Shown: in pieces, positions 53,471 through 62,737 of the stretch | How positions within the stretch are numbered: the first letter of the stretch is position 1 | Layout of the letters: each line of letters opens with the position of its first letter | From: DUOA01 sp012839095 | GTDB lineage: Bacteria > Bacillota > Clostridia > Caldicoprobacterales > DTU083 | Direction of reading: 5' to 3' | Assembly: GCA_050951505.1 (NCBI GenBank) | Contig: JBMNJE010000011.1 | Span: 186,001-250,000 of the forward strand | Length of the DNA: 64,000 nt | Notes under the pieces: model-generated | What the model saw: only the letters and a program-made list of their open reading frames with translations | What the model was told of the DNA's origin: nothing | Database searches by the model: none | Made by a program: the position numbers and the translations under genes

Positions 53471-54122
53471 TCCGTCTGTTTGGACTATGCTGGGACAGGG
53501 ACTGCTGGAGTCCATATATATGACCCTGGTTTCTACTGCACTGGCTTATCTGTTCGGCCTTCCACTTGGAATTGCCCTGGTTATAACCGATAAAGATGGA
53601 ATTCATCCTAAGGAAACCTTCAACTGGATTCTGGGATTGATTATCAATCTGCTTCGCTCTGTTCCCTTTTTAATACTGCTGATTATGGTCATACCCGTTA
53701 CCAGGGCTATTGTCGGGACAACAATTGGCACCAATGCAACCATCGTACCTTTGGTCATTGCAGCCGCTCCCTTTATTGCAAGGCTGGTTGAGTCTTCTTT
53801 GAAGGAAGTCGATAAGGGGGTGATTGAGGCTGCCCAGTCCATGGGGGCCTCATCTATGCAGATCATCACCAGGGTATTGCTGCCTGAAGCCCGTCCCTCT
53901 CTGATTGTAGGGGGAGCTATTGCAGTGACCACTATTCTCAGTTATTCCGCTTTGGCAGGCTTCGTTGCCGGCGGCGGTTTGGGGGATATAGCAATCCGGT
54001 ATGGATATCACCGTTATCAGACAGATGTAATGTTGATTACGGTAGTTATGCTTGTTGTCATTGTACAGGTGCTTCAGGAAATGGGAACAAGGCTGGCAAG
54101 GCTTGGTGATAAGCGTAAATGA
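53463..54122 (+). CDS. metI: Methionine-type ABC transporter permease MetI
   Basis: A 219-aa permease with about five hydrophobic segments. MetI markers are GQGLLESIYMTLVSTALAYLFGLPLG, NLLRSVPFLILLIMVIPVTRAIVGT and the coupling loop EAAQSMGASSMQIITRVLLPEA. ATG 53463 follows GGAGGT and overlaps metN by 8 bases. Confidence 0.93.
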   Translation: MFDPSVWTMLGQGLLESIYMTLVSTALAYLFGLPLGIALVITDKDGIHPKETFNWILGLIINLLRSVPFLILLIMVIPVTRAIVGTTIGTNATIVPLVIAAAPFIARLVESSLKEVDKGVIEAAQSMGASSMQIITRVLLPEARPSLIVGGAIAVTTILSYSALAGFVAGGGLGDIAIRYGYHRYQTDVMLITVVMLVVIVQVLQEMGTRLARLGDKRK

Positions 54123-54202
54123 TGAAAAAACAGCATAGGATATTTAACAGCTGAAACATTTAAAGGAATAAATCTAAGATAAAAGGTTTGGAGGTTAAAA
54201 AT

Positions 54203-55021
54203 ATGAAAAGAATATTATCTATTATCCTGGTGACAGTATTATCCCTGTCCCTACTGGCAAGTTGTTCACAATCAGGCAATGGCAATGATAAGAAAATTGT
54301 GATAGGAGCAACACCTACTCCTCACGGAGAAATACTGAAGGTGGTAAAGGAGGTACTGGCTGAAAAGGGTTATGAGCTGGAAATTAAGGAATTTACCGAA
54401 TATGCCCTGCTCAATCCCAGTCTGGACAGCGGTGACTTGGACGCCAATTACTTCCAGCATCAGCCGTATTTGGACGATTACAATCAGCAAAACAACGGCA
54501 AACTGATTTCCATAGCTTCTATCCACTATGAGCCTCTGGGTTTATATCCCGGAAAGACAAAATCACTGGAGGATCTGAAGGATGGCGCTCAGATCGCAGT
54601 TCCCAACGATACCACCAACGAAGCCCGGGCTCTGCTCCTGCTGGAAGCAGTTGGGCTGATAAAACTAGATCCTGAAGCCGGCCTGGAAGCAACAATAGTG
54701 GATATAACAGAAAATCCGAAAAACCTCGATATCAAGGAAATCGAAGCAGCTCAGCTGCCCCATTCCCTGCAGGATGTGGATATGGCGGTCATCAACGGTA
54801 ATTATGCATTACAGGCAGGTCTGAATGCAGCAACAGACTCACTCTTCAAAGAGGAGCAGGATTCGTTGGCTGCAGTAACCTATGCCAATATCGTAGCCGT
54901 TCGGGAAGGTCATGAAAAGGACGAAAAACTGCTGGCTCTGGTTGATGCTTTAAAAAGCGACAAGGTTAAGGAATTTATTGCTGAAAAGTATCAGGGAGCA
55001 GTGGTGGTTGTTGACGATTAA
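54203..55021 (+). CDS. metQ: Methionine-type ABC transporter binding lipoprotein MetQ
   Basis: A NlpA-family lipoprotein of 272 aa with lipobox LLASC. The family blocks are IVIGATPTPHGEIL, FTEYALLNPSLDSGDLDANYFQHQPYLDDYN, the GLYPGKTKSLEDLKDGAQIAVPNDTTNEARALLLLE region and AVINGNYALQAGL. ATG 54203 follows GGAGGT. Methionine or a related amino acid is the expected ligand. It ends at a bidirectional terminator. Confidence 0.93.
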   Translation: MKRILSIILVTVLSLSLLASCSQSGNGNDKKIVIGATPTPHGEILKVVKEVLAEKGYELEIKEFTEYALLNPSLDSGDLDANYFQHQPYLDDYNQQNNGKLISIASIHYEPLGLYPGKTKSLEDLKDGAQIAVPNDTTNEARALLLLEAVGLIKLDPEAGLEATIVDITENPKNLDIKEIEAAQLPHSLQDVDMAVINGNYALQAGLNAATDSLFKEEQDSLAAVTYANIVAVREGHEKDEKLLALVDALKSDKVKEFIAEKYQGAVVVVDD

Positions 55022-55065
55022 TAAGCATTATAAAGTACATTCACTTATAAATATTAAAGCATAAG

Positions 55066-55097
55066 AAACAGGCTGCAAATTAATTTGCAGCCTGTTT
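55066..55097. terminator. Bidirectional terminator between metQ and the citrate synthase gene
   Basis: A perfect palindrome AAACAGGCTGCAAAT and its complement. The outer A/T bases give a U-tract on both strands, serving the convergent metQ and citrate synthase genes. Confidence 0.9.
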
Positions 55098-55106
55098 TCA
55101 TTACTC

Positions 55107-56486
55107 TTATTTGCCGGATTCCCTCTTTTCAATGGGAATATAATCCCGCCTGGGCAAAACACTCTTATATGACGGACGAATGATTTTACCGGAGTTAATC
55201 AGCTCTTCCAGCCGATGAGCACTCCAGCCTGCGATACGTGATATGGCAAAGATAGGAGTATAGAGCTCCAGAGGCAGGCCCAGCATGCTGTAGACCAGGC
55301 CGCTGTAGAAGTCCACATTGGCACTGACTCCCTTATATATTCTTCTCTTTTTGCTTATCAGCTCTGCAGCAAGTCTCTCAACACGGGCGTATAATGCAAA
55401 TTCCTCGGTCAGACCTTTTTCTTCACTGAGGTCCTCCAGGAAGCCTTTCAGAATATCAGCCCTGGGATCAGAAAGAGAATAAACAGCGTGCCCCATTCCA
55501 TATATCAGACCGGAGCGGTCAAAGGCTTTTTTATCCAGCAAGGCACTGAGATAGTCTGCTATTTCATTCTCGTCGGTCCAGTCAGAAACTGACTTCTTCA
55601 TATCCTCAAACATTTGAACAACTTTAATGTTGGCACCGCCGTGTCTCGGTCCTTTCAGAGAACCAAGGGAAGCTGCTACGGATGAATAGGTATCCGTGCC
55701 GGATGATGATACCACATGGGTTGTAAAGGTGGAGTTATTCCCCCCGCCGTGCTCTGCATGCAATACCAGGGCAATGTCCAGTATGCGCGCTTCCAGTTCA
55801 GTATACCTGCTGTCCGGGCGAAGCAGATGCAATATGTTTTCAGCCGTGGACAAGTCAGGACGGGGAGTATGGATAAAGAGGCTCTGGCCGTCATGATAAT
55901 GACGATAAGCCTGATAACCGTAAACCGAAAGCATGGGAAAGAGAGCAACCAATTGGAGTGACTGTCTCAATACATTGGGTATTGAAATGTCATCCGCATT
56001 TTCATCATAGGAGTACAGGGTCAGAACGCTGCGCGCCAGAGTATTCATCATGTCTCTGCTTGGCGCCTTCATTATTATATCCCTTACAAAGCTGGTAGGC
56101 AGGGTGCGGTAATAGGCCAGCAATGCCTTGAAATCATCCAGTTCCTTTGTTGTGGGTAGCTCGCTGAAAAGAAGTAAATATACAATTTCCTCATAGCAGG
56201 CATATCCCCTTTGGATGGAGCCTTTTACAATTTCTTCAATATCATACCCGCGATAATAAAGCTTGCCGCGGCAAGGAATGCTTTGACCGGATTCATCTAC
56301 GGTTTTGGATATAATTTCACTGATCTCAGTCAGTCCGGTCAGTACCCCCTGTCCCTTTAAATCCCGCAAGCCTCTTTTTACATCGTATTTTTCATACAAA
56401 GAGGGATCCAATGGTCCTTTTTTCATACATAATTCAGTCAGATTGAGAATTTCCGGTGTAATATCTGAATAGCGTGCCTTAGCCAT
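55107..56486 (-). CDS. gltA: Citrate synthase
   Basis: Condenses acetyl-CoA and oxaloacetate to citrate. Key regions are GKLYYRGYDIEEIV, the catalytic His in LHAEHGGGNNSTFTTHVVSSSGTD, KGPRHGGAN with the second catalytic His, YGMGHAVYSLSDPRADIL and NVDFYSGLVYSMLGLP with the catalytic Asp. At about 459 aa it is of the longer clostridial type. The start is ATG 56486 behind AAGGAGAG; an open frame continues 11 codons further. No other citric acid cycle genes are near; glutamate synthesis is its likely role. Confidence 0.9.
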   Translation of the reverse strand: MAKARYSDITPEILNLTELCMKKGPLDPSLYEKYDVKRGLRDLKGQGVLTGLTEISEIISKTVDESGQSIPCRGKLYYRGYDIEEIVKGSIQRGYACYEEIVYLLLFSELPTTKELDDFKALLAYYRTLPTSFVRDIIMKAPSRDMMNTLARSVLTLYSYDENADDISIPNVLRQSLQLVALFPMLSVYGYQAYRHYHDGQSLFIHTPRPDLSTAENILHLLRPDSRYTELEARILDIALVLHAEHGGGNNSTFTTHVVSSSGTDTYSSVAASLGSLKGPRHGGANIKVVQMFEDMKKSVSDWTDENEIADYLSALLDKKAFDRSGLIYGMGHAVYSLSDPRADILKGFLEDLSEEKGLTEEFALYARVERLAAELISKKRRIYKGVSANVDFYSGLVYSMLGLPLELYTPIFAISRIAGWSAHRLEELINSGKIIRPSYKSVLPRRDYIPIEKRESGK

Positions 56487-56865
56487 ATTACTCTCTCCTT
56501 TCAGAACAAAAAAACTCAAAGGTGCTGCATGTTTACATTTTATGATTTATTATGCAGAGAAAAAATAGAATTTAGAATAACACATTGAAAATTCTACAAC
56601 AGACAAGCAGACAACCCTGGATAATTCAGAAGAATCATTGACCCGAAGTGGACCAAGAATTACGTTATTTTTCATTATACTATTATCCTATATGGCTGTC
56701 AAAGCTTGTTTTTATCAAACCAGTATTTTACAGTCATATTTCCTGCATATTTATTAATGACTAAAAAGCGGGAAGGTTAACTCTTGTATTCTATGGATGG
56801 TCATTGTAGAATATAGGTTGAATATTATGCAAGAAGCAGTTTTAATATAGAAGGGAATGTGTTTA
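56487..56865 (+). other. Divergent intergenic region gltA-galE
   Basis: About 380 AT-rich bases between the divergent citrate synthase and galE genes. Apart from the galE promoter and ribosome site I see no gene or conserved RNA. Confidence 0.5.
56784..56812 (+). promoter_or_regulatory. Candidate promoter of the galE operon
   Basis: TTGTAT (56784-56789), 17 nt, TAGAAT (56807-56812). Confidence 0.6.
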
Positions 56866-57879
56866 TTGGCAATTCTGGTAACAGGCGGTGCAGGTTATAT
56901 TGGCAGTCATACTTGTGTCCAGCTTTTAAATGCGGGATATGAGGTAGTGGCGATAGATAATCTGTACAACAGTAAACTTGAAGCAATTCGCAGGGTGGAA
57001 AAGATAACAGGAAAAAAGATTAAATTTTATCAGGAGGATGTCTGTAATTATTCAGCACTGCAAAAAATATTTGAGGAAGAATGCATTGATGCTGTGATCC
57101 ACTTTGCGGCATATAAGGCTGTAGGAGAGTCCGTTTACAAGCCTTTGAGTTATTACAGAAATAATCTCATGTCTACCATAGCATTGCTGGAAACCATGAG
57201 AAAGTATGAGGTAAAGAATTTTGTATTCAGTTCCTCTGCAACGGTTTACGGCAATCCGGCAACTGTGCCCATTCGGGAGGATTTTCCAACCTCTGCTGAA
57301 AATCCTTATGGCCGTACCAAACTGATGAATGAGCAAATCCTTATGGATGTCAGCAAAGCCTGCCCGGATATGAATATTGCTCTTCTTAGATATTTTAATC
57401 CAATCGGAGCACATCAAAGCGGACTCATAGGGGAAGACCCTAATGATATTCCCAATAATCTGGTGCCATATATTACCCAGGTTGCAATAGGAAAGCTGGA
57501 TAAACTGCAGATATTCGGCGATGACTATGATACGGTTGACGGTACAGGCGTTCGTGATTATATACATGTGGTGGATCTGGCGGATGGTCATATTGCAGCA
57601 TTGGAAAAATTGAAACAGAAATGCGGGCTGGTTATATACAATTTGGGAACTGGAACCGGCTATTCAGTGCTGGAGATGGTACGAGCGTTTGAAAAGATTA
57701 TAGGGGCTTCGATACCGTATGAAATAACTGAGCGCAGACCGGGGGATGTTGCAGTTTGCTTTGCAGATCCGACCAAGGCACGGAAAGAGCTGGGCTGGGA
57801 AGCTAAATTCTCACTGGAAGAGATGTGCCGTGACAGCTGGAACTGGCAGAAAAGCAACCCCAACGGATATGAAGAATAA
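56866..57879 (+). CDS. galE: UDP-glucose 4-epimerase
   Basis: NAD-dependent epimerase of UDP-glucose/UDP-galactose (some also of the N-acetyl forms). Features are VTGGAGYIGSHT (NAD motif), HFAAYKAVGES, FSSSATVYG and the catalytic YxxxK in NPYGRTKLMNE, RYFNPIGAH and TGTGYSVLEM. TTG 56866 is chosen because AAGGGA lies 9 nt upstream; ATG 56857 is too near it. Length 337 aa is normal. The nucleotidyltransferase and sugar kinase downstream suggest hexose-1-phosphate salvage. Confidence 0.94.
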   Translation: MAILVTGGAGYIGSHTCVQLLNAGYEVVAIDNLYNSKLEAIRRVEKITGKKIKFYQEDVCNYSALQKIFEEECIDAVIHFAAYKAVGESVYKPLSYYRNNLMSTIALLETMRKYEVKNFVFSSSATVYGNPATVPIREDFPTSAENPYGRTKLMNEQILMDVSKACPDMNIALLRYFNPIGAHQSGLIGEDPNDIPNNLVPYITQVAIGKLDKLQIFGDDYDTVDGTGVRDYIHVVDLADGHIAALEKLKQKCGLVIYNLGTGTGYSVLEMVRAFEKIIGASIPYEITERRPGDVAVCFADPTKARKELGWEAKFSLEEMCRDSWNWQKSNPNGYEE

Positions 57880-57912
57880 AATATAGAAAAGCGAAGAATT
57901 GGAGGAGTTCAA

Positions 57913-58836
57913 GTGGAAAAACCGGTACTGGCAGTTATGGCTGCAGGAATGGGCAGCCGTTACAAAGGCTTGAAGCAGATTGATCCTGTCGGGAAAAACG
58001 GCGAAATCATAATGGATTTTTCTCTGTATGATGCCCTGCAGGCAGGATTTGAAAAAGTGGTATTCATCATTAAAGAGGAAATGAAAGACAGTTTTCGCAG
58101 AATCATAGGTGACAAGGTTTCCGGATTCATGGAGGTTGAATACGCATATCAGCGGATAGATGACCTGCCGGCAGGCTATTCCGTTCCAACAGACAGAGTT
58201 AAACCATGGGGGACGGCTCATGCCATACTGTCCTGCCGGAACATTATTAACGATGTTTCTTTTGCAGTGATTAATGCCGACGATTATTATGGAAGAAATG
58301 CATATCGAATGATATATGATTATCTGGTTAATACCAGAGACGATGAGAAATACCGGTATGCTATGGTGGGATACTCGCTGAGCAACACCATGACAGAGCA
58401 TGGCCATGTAGCCAGAGGTGTATGCGTAATCAATGAAGAAGGCTATCTTAAAGACATTAATGAAAGAACCCGTATAGAAAAAAGAGAAGGTCTGCCTCAT
58501 TATACGGAAGATGGAGAATACTGGGTGCCAATACCGGAGGACAGCGTTGTTTCCATGAATCTTTGGGGCTTTACACCTAGTTTTATGCAGGAACTGGAAC
58601 GAAAATTTCCTGTTTTCTTAGACAGAGCACTACGTGAAAACCCCTTAAAAGAAGAATACTTTCTTCCCAGTGTAGTAGACTCGCTGCTGAAGGAAGGCAA
58701 GGCAACGGTAAAGGTTCTGCATACACCGGATAAATGGTATGGCATTACTTATCGTGAGGACAAGCCTTCTGTAGTTGCAGCTCTTGCAAAAATGCAGGAA
58801 TCCGGACTGTATCCGCAAAAATTGTGGGAGGACTAA
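57913..58836 (+). CDS. Sugar-1-phosphate nucleotidyltransferase
   Basis: A 307-aa NTP-transferase fold protein. It starts LAVMAAGMGSRYKGLKQIDPVG, the nucleotide-binding loop of hexose-1-phosphate uridylyltransferases and thymidylyltransferases. It continues with GTAHAILSCR and the metal-site VINADDYYG. GTG 57913 follows GGAGGAG. Its position between galE and an NahK-like kinase suggests it makes UDP-hexose or UDP-N-acetylhexosamine, but the nucleotide and sugar are not set by sequence. Confidence 0.86.
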   Translation: MEKPVLAVMAAGMGSRYKGLKQIDPVGKNGEIIMDFSLYDALQAGFEKVVFIIKEEMKDSFRRIIGDKVSGFMEVEYAYQRIDDLPAGYSVPTDRVKPWGTAHAILSCRNIINDVSFAVINADDYYGRNAYRMIYDYLVNTRDDEKYRYAMVGYSLSNTMTEHGHVARGVCVINEEGYLKDINERTRIEKREGLPHYTEDGEYWVPIPEDSVVSMNLWGFTPSFMQELERKFPVFLDRALRENPLKEEYFLPSVVDSLLKEGKATVKVLHTPDKWYGITYREDKPSVVAALAKMQESGLYPQKLWED

Positions 58837-58839
58837 ACC

Positions 58840-59958
58840 ATGAAAGCAATTAACAAGGAAATAATAATGGAGGCTGCCCGGGCATTTCTTTTGGAAGGCA
58901 GAATCCTGAATGCTCGGCCCTATGGAGGAGGGCACATAAACGATACATTTGCCGTGGAGTGTGAGAGGGAAGGGGGCAGCATTAAACGCTATATTCTTCA
59001 AAGAATCAATACCAATGTATTTCGGAATCCCATTCAACTTATGGAGAATATAGTTGGTGTAACCAATTACCTGGGCAAGCTGATAGAGAAGCAGGGCGGA
59101 GATCCCATGCGTGAAACCCTTACAGTTATTCCTACTCGGGAGGATAAGAACTGGTATGTGGACAGTCAGGGCGGTTATTGGAGAACCTACCATTTTATTG
59201 AGGATACCGTTACCTATGATAAGGTTGAAAGCAAGGAAGACTTCTATAACTCTGCACGGGCTTTCGGCAGATTCCAACAGCTGCTGTCCGATTATCCTGC
59301 AGAAACTCTGTATGAGACCATACCGAATTTCCACAATACCGTGGATCGATTTGCTAAATTCAGAGAAGCTCTGAACAGGGACATTTGCGGACGCGCAAAA
59401 AATGTATCCCGGGAAATTGCCTTTGCTTTAGAGCGGGAAAAGGATACCCACAAGCTGATCGACTTGCTGAAATCGGGAAAACTGCCCTTGAGGGTCACTC
59501 ACAACGATACCAAGCTGAACAATGTGTTAATCGATAAAGAGACAGGAGAAGGCATTTGTGTCATTGACCTTGATACAGTTATGCCGGGCTTGTCCTTATA
59601 CGATTATGGGGATTCAATCCGCTTTGGCGCTACCTATGCGGCGGAAGACGAGCAGGATCTATCAAAAGTCAACTTTGAACTGGAGCTTTTTGAAGCTTAC
59701 ACAAAAGGCTGGCTGGAGGTTGCCGGAGACGTGCTGACTCCATATGAAATAGAGAATCTGCCCATGGGAGCAAAATTGATGACCCTTGAATGCGGCATAA
59801 GGTTTCTAACTGATTATCTGTCAGGAGATACCTATTTTAAGGTGCACAGGGAAGAGCATAACCTGGATCGGTGCCGTACCCAGTTTAAACTGGTTTCTGA
59901 CATGGAAGCATGCTGGGGAGAAATGAAAGCAATAGTAAGTAAATATACGGACAAATAA
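58840..59958 (+). CDS. Phosphotransferase, N-acetylhexosamine 1-kinase (NahK)-like
   Basis: An aminoglycoside-phosphotransferase-fold kinase of 372 aa. The catalytic loop is VTHNDTKLNNVLID (HxDxxxxN) and the metal site is VIDLDTVMPG. PYGGGHINDTF and LQRINTNVFRNP at the N-terminus resemble the anomeric kinase NahK of the bifidobacterial lacto-N-biose pathway. That enzyme makes GlcNAc- or GalNAc-1-phosphate. GGGAGG precedes ATG 58840. Gene order galE, nucleotidyltransferase, kinase parallels lnpB-lnpC-lnpD functions, although no lacto-N-biose phosphorylase gene is visible. Confidence 0.8.
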   Translation: MKAINKEIIMEAARAFLLEGRILNARPYGGGHINDTFAVECEREGGSIKRYILQRINTNVFRNPIQLMENIVGVTNYLGKLIEKQGGDPMRETLTVIPTREDKNWYVDSQGGYWRTYHFIEDTVTYDKVESKEDFYNSARAFGRFQQLLSDYPAETLYETIPNFHNTVDRFAKFREALNRDICGRAKNVSREIAFALEREKDTHKLIDLLKSGKLPLRVTHNDTKLNNVLIDKETGEGICVIDLDTVMPGLSLYDYGDSIRFGATYAAEDEQDLSKVNFELELFEAYTKGWLEVAGDVLTPYEIENLPMGAKLMTLECGIRFLTDYLSGDTYFKVHREEHNLDRCRTQFKLVSDMEACWGEMKAIVSKYTDK

Positions 59959-60011
59959 TAACAGCAAATTCGTTTACATGGCAGATGCCTGTAGAGATGG
60001 TTTTATGCAAC

Positions 60012-60040
60012 TTGACAACTTTAAAGTGAAATAATATACT
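60012..60040 (+). promoter_or_regulatory. Promoter of the DUF1538/PII operon
   Basis: TTGACA (60012-60017), 17 nt, TATACT (60035-60040). Confidence 0.75.
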
Positions 60041-60113
60041 CAAGAAGTAAATATAAAATGTCATTTGACAGAAAAAGCAAACAATGATGTACTACTGACT
60101 AAGAGGTGTTGGA

Positions 60114-61610
60114 TTGAACGAACTGAAAAGTAAATTAAAAGAAGTGCTGGCATCAGTTCTGCCGATTACAATTATAGTACTGATTCTTCATTTTACAATA
60201 AGCCCTTTGGATCCGGGCATGCTGAATGCCTTTCTCGTGGGTTCGTTACTTATTGTTATAGGTCTTACTGTATTCCTGTTTGGTATAGATCAGGGGTTGG
60301 AACCCATAGGCCATAATATTGGCAGTTCACTTGCACATTCAAAAGGCTATGCATCCATTATTACAATCAGCCTGATCTTAGGTTTTTTTATATCATATGC
60401 TGAGCCCGATTTACATATACTTGCTGGTCAGGTAGATGCCGTTACACTGGGACTGTTTGGTAAAACTTTAATGGTTGTGGTTGTCTCTATTGGGCTGGGC
60501 GTAATGATGACACTGGGAATGCTTCGCATACTTCGGAGTGTTCCTTTGAAATTTGTATTTACAGCTGCATACGGCCTGATTTTTATTCTTTCCATTTTTT
60601 CATCGGTTGACTTTATTGCCATTGCATTTGATGCCTCCGGAGCAACTACAGGTGCCATTACTGTCCCCTTCATGCTGGCCTTGGCAGCAGGAATATCAGC
60701 CCTGAAAAAGGACAGCAGAGAGAGTGAAGCAGACAGCTTTGGTCTTGTGGGGATATCTTCGACAGGTGCCATACTTGGAGTATTGATTACCGGCATAATA
60801 TTTGGTATTGAAAAGATGGACGGAGAATTGCCGGAGCAGATCATAACCAGTTCAAATTTGCTGGATGTTTATGGTTCCAGGATTCTGCCTCTTGCCTGGG
60901 AGGCCTTTTTGTCCCTCCTGCCTATTATAGCGGTATATGTTCTTTTTCAGATATTTGCTTTTAAACACAAGAAAAGCCGTGTTTTGGATATCTCCCGTGG
61001 TGTTATTCTGACCTTTTTAGGTCTGGTTGTGTTTTTGCTGGGTGTTAACGGCGGCTTTATGGCAGTGGGTATACAGACAGGATTGCAGCTAGCTGCCATG
61101 GAATCAAAGATACCGGTTCTTGCAGTTTCACTGCTTCTGGGACTGACTACAGTTCTTGCAGAACCGGCTGTTCACGTACTGACTCACCAGGTTGAAGAAG
61201 TCACCGGCGGTTCGGTAAACCGATTGCTGGTTCTAATTTTTTTCTCCATAGCTGTTGGTATGTCCATCTTTATGTCGGCACTTCGGATTCTTATTCCCGG
61301 CCTTCAGTTATGGATGTATCTGCTGCCTGGTTTCGGTCTTGCCGCATTGCTTGCATATTATGTACCTGACTTGTTTGTCGGTATAGCATATGATGCAGGC
61401 GGTGTGGCATCAGGACCAATGACTGCAACTTTTTCCCTTGCCTTTGTACAGGGAATTGCAGCCCAGGTACCGCATGCTGACCTGGTGTCAGATGGATTTG
61501 GAATGATTGCAATAGTTGCCATGATGCCTGTTATTGCAATAGAAATTTTAGGCGCGCTTTATCAGGCAAAAACACGCAAGGCATCAGAAGTTAAGAAATC
61601 CAAACAGTAA
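60114..61610 (+). CDS. DUF1538 family membrane protein
   Basis: A polytopic membrane protein of 498 aa built from two similar halves. Each half contains a GxxFxxxGxxxGxxxxG-type segment: LTVFLFGIDQGLEPIGHNIG and LVVFLLGVNGGFMAVGIQTG. Each also has an AEPDLHILAGQVDAVT / AEPAVHVLTHQVEEVT motif, and an FDASGATTGAITVPFML / YDAGGVASGPMTATFSL motif. This internal duplication suggests a transporter with inverted or tandem repeats. No substrate is known. TTG 60114 follows GAGGTG. It is followed 15 bases later by a PII-like gene. Confidence 0.85.
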   Translation: MNELKSKLKEVLASVLPITIIVLILHFTISPLDPGMLNAFLVGSLLIVIGLTVFLFGIDQGLEPIGHNIGSSLAHSKGYASIITISLILGFFISYAEPDLHILAGQVDAVTLGLFGKTLMVVVVSIGLGVMMTLGMLRILRSVPLKFVFTAAYGLIFILSIFSSVDFIAIAFDASGATTGAITVPFMLALAAGISALKKDSRESEADSFGLVGISSTGAILGVLITGIIFGIEKMDGELPEQIITSSNLLDVYGSRILPLAWEAFLSLLPIIAVYVLFQIFAFKHKKSRVLDISRGVILTFLGLVVFLLGVNGGFMAVGIQTGLQLAAMESKIPVLAVSLLLGLTTVLAEPAVHVLTHQVEEVTGGSVNRLLVLIFFSIAVGMSIFMSALRILIPGLQLWMYLLPGFGLAALLAYYVPDLFVGIAYDAGGVASGPMTATFSLAFVQGIAAQVPHADLVSDGFGMIAIVAMMPVIAIEILGALYQAKTRKASEVKKSKQ

Positions 61611-61625
61611 TAAATGGAGGTAAGC

Positions 61626-62345
61626 ATGGATACTCAAATGGATGCTTCGCATATTGACAAGGTTCGGATGCTGACACTTATCCTGACTGAAAATCAATGT
61701 CATAAATGTGTCCGTCTCGCCAAGGAAAAAGGGATCCGGGGCGGAATGGTAATGATTGGAAGAGGTACAGTGAGCAGCTCCATACTGAACTTTCTCGGGA
61801 TTAAGAGCGAGAAGAAAGAGATTGTTAATTTTCTGCTTATAAAGGAAAAAGCTGAGGAAATGCTGGATTACTTTGACAGGGAACTTCAATTGGCAAAACC
61901 CGGTCATGGCATTGCCTATATAACGCCGGTATTAAGCGGAACAGGTTTTTCAGGGCAAAAGACCGACAAAAAGCAGGTTGTTATTAATACAGCGCCATAT
62001 ATGGAGGAAGAGAGCATGTTCAAGAAACTTACTGTGATAGTTGATCGCGGCGTGTCAGACGAAGTGATGGATATCGCACGCAGCGCAGGTGTTCGGGGCG
62101 GAACCATTCTGCATGGCAGAGGTGCCGGTGCTGATATTGCCACAAAACTGTTTGGTATAGAAATCGAGCCTGAAAAGGAGCTTGTAATAATTCTGACGCC
62201 AAACCATTTAATAGACAAGGTTGTAAATGCTTTATCTGAAGGCTTGCAACTGGATGAACCCGGTAAAGGAGTTCTGTTTGTTGAACCTATTCTGGATGCC
62301 AGGGGTCTTCTTGAATCAAATGAAATGAATCAGGTAGATAATTAG
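61626..62345 (+). CDS. Tandem PII-like regulatory protein
   Basis: A cytoplasmic 239-aa protein with two PII-like (GlnB-fold) halves, about residues 10-105 and 131-225. Each carries a glycine-rich loop after the first helix: GIRGGMVMIGRGT and GVRGGTILHGRGAG, in place of the PII T-loop start. Each half ends with a GKG/GHG strand (KPGHGIAYITPV and EPGKGVLFVEPI). It is probably the regulator of the DUF1538 protein encoded upstream. The T-loop uridylylation tyrosine of GlnB is not evident. ATG 61626 follows GGAGGTAAGC. Confidence 0.82.
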   Translation: MDTQMDASHIDKVRMLTLILTENQCHKCVRLAKEKGIRGGMVMIGRGTVSSSILNFLGIKSEKKEIVNFLLIKEKAEEMLDYFDRELQLAKPGHGIAYITPVLSGTGFSGQKTDKKQVVINTAPYMEEESMFKKLTVIVDRGVSDEVMDIARSAGVRGGTILHGRGAGADIATKLFGIEIEPEKELVIILTPNHLIDKVVNALSEGLQLDEPGKGVLFVEPILDARGLLESNEMNQVDN

Positions 62346-62385
62346 CCATATTTTCCGGATACAACAGGCGCCCGGGAAATATGGC
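62345..62385 (+). other. 14-bp hairpin at the PII-like gene stop codon
   Basis: GCCATATTTTCCGG pairs with CCGGGAAATATGGC (one G-T pair), beginning on the last base of the stop codon. There is no U-tract, so it may protect the mRNA 3' end. Confidence 0.55.
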
Positions 62386-62401
62386 AGGATAAAGAGCGTG
62401 C

Positions 62402-62449
62402 AGGCATCTGGGACGGGAAGACCTGTTTTGGATGCCTTTTCTTCTTTTT
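62402..62449 (+). terminator. Probable terminator after the DUF1538/PII operon
   Basis: AGGCATC (62402-62408) pairs with GATGCCT (62431-62437), followed by the T-rich TTTCTTCTTTTT. The long loop lowers confidence. Confidence 0.6.
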
Positions 62450-62491
62450 CCGTATGTCATATAATGGAACGGGGAATTGATGCATAAGTTC

Positions 62492-62520
62492 TTGCATTAT
62501 AAACAATATATCGGTATAAT
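62492..62520 (+). promoter_or_regulatory. Upstream promoter P1 of the binding-protein gene
   Basis: TTGCAT (62492-62497), 17 nt, perfect TATAAT (62515-62520). Confidence 0.65.
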
Positions 62521-62610
62521 GTTATCCTAATAGTGTACACATAATATGAGATTGATAAGCAGAAAAAGAATGAAAATGCAGGATAAGGACACGGTTGAAT
62601 GCAATCATTC

Positions 62611-62639
62611 TTGTATCATTGCAGATTCTCTGTTAAAAT
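62611..62639 (+). promoter_or_regulatory. Downstream promoter P2 of the binding-protein gene
   Basis: TTGTAT (62611-62616), 17 nt, TAAAAT (62634-62639). Confidence 0.6.
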
Positions 62640-62737
62640 AATATATATTTATAAATATATTTACTGATAGAATTATAACTTGAAGGATATATAACTTCAT
62701 GTTATAGTTATAAAAATGCTTTAAGGAGGAGAAAATT

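Larger units (their letters stand above)
62450..62737 (+). other. Intergenic promoter region of the peptide-binding protein gene
   Basis: About 290 bases with no gene. It holds two tandem promoters (62492 and 62611) and the GGAGGAG ribosome site. I see no riboswitch. Confidence 0.5.
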
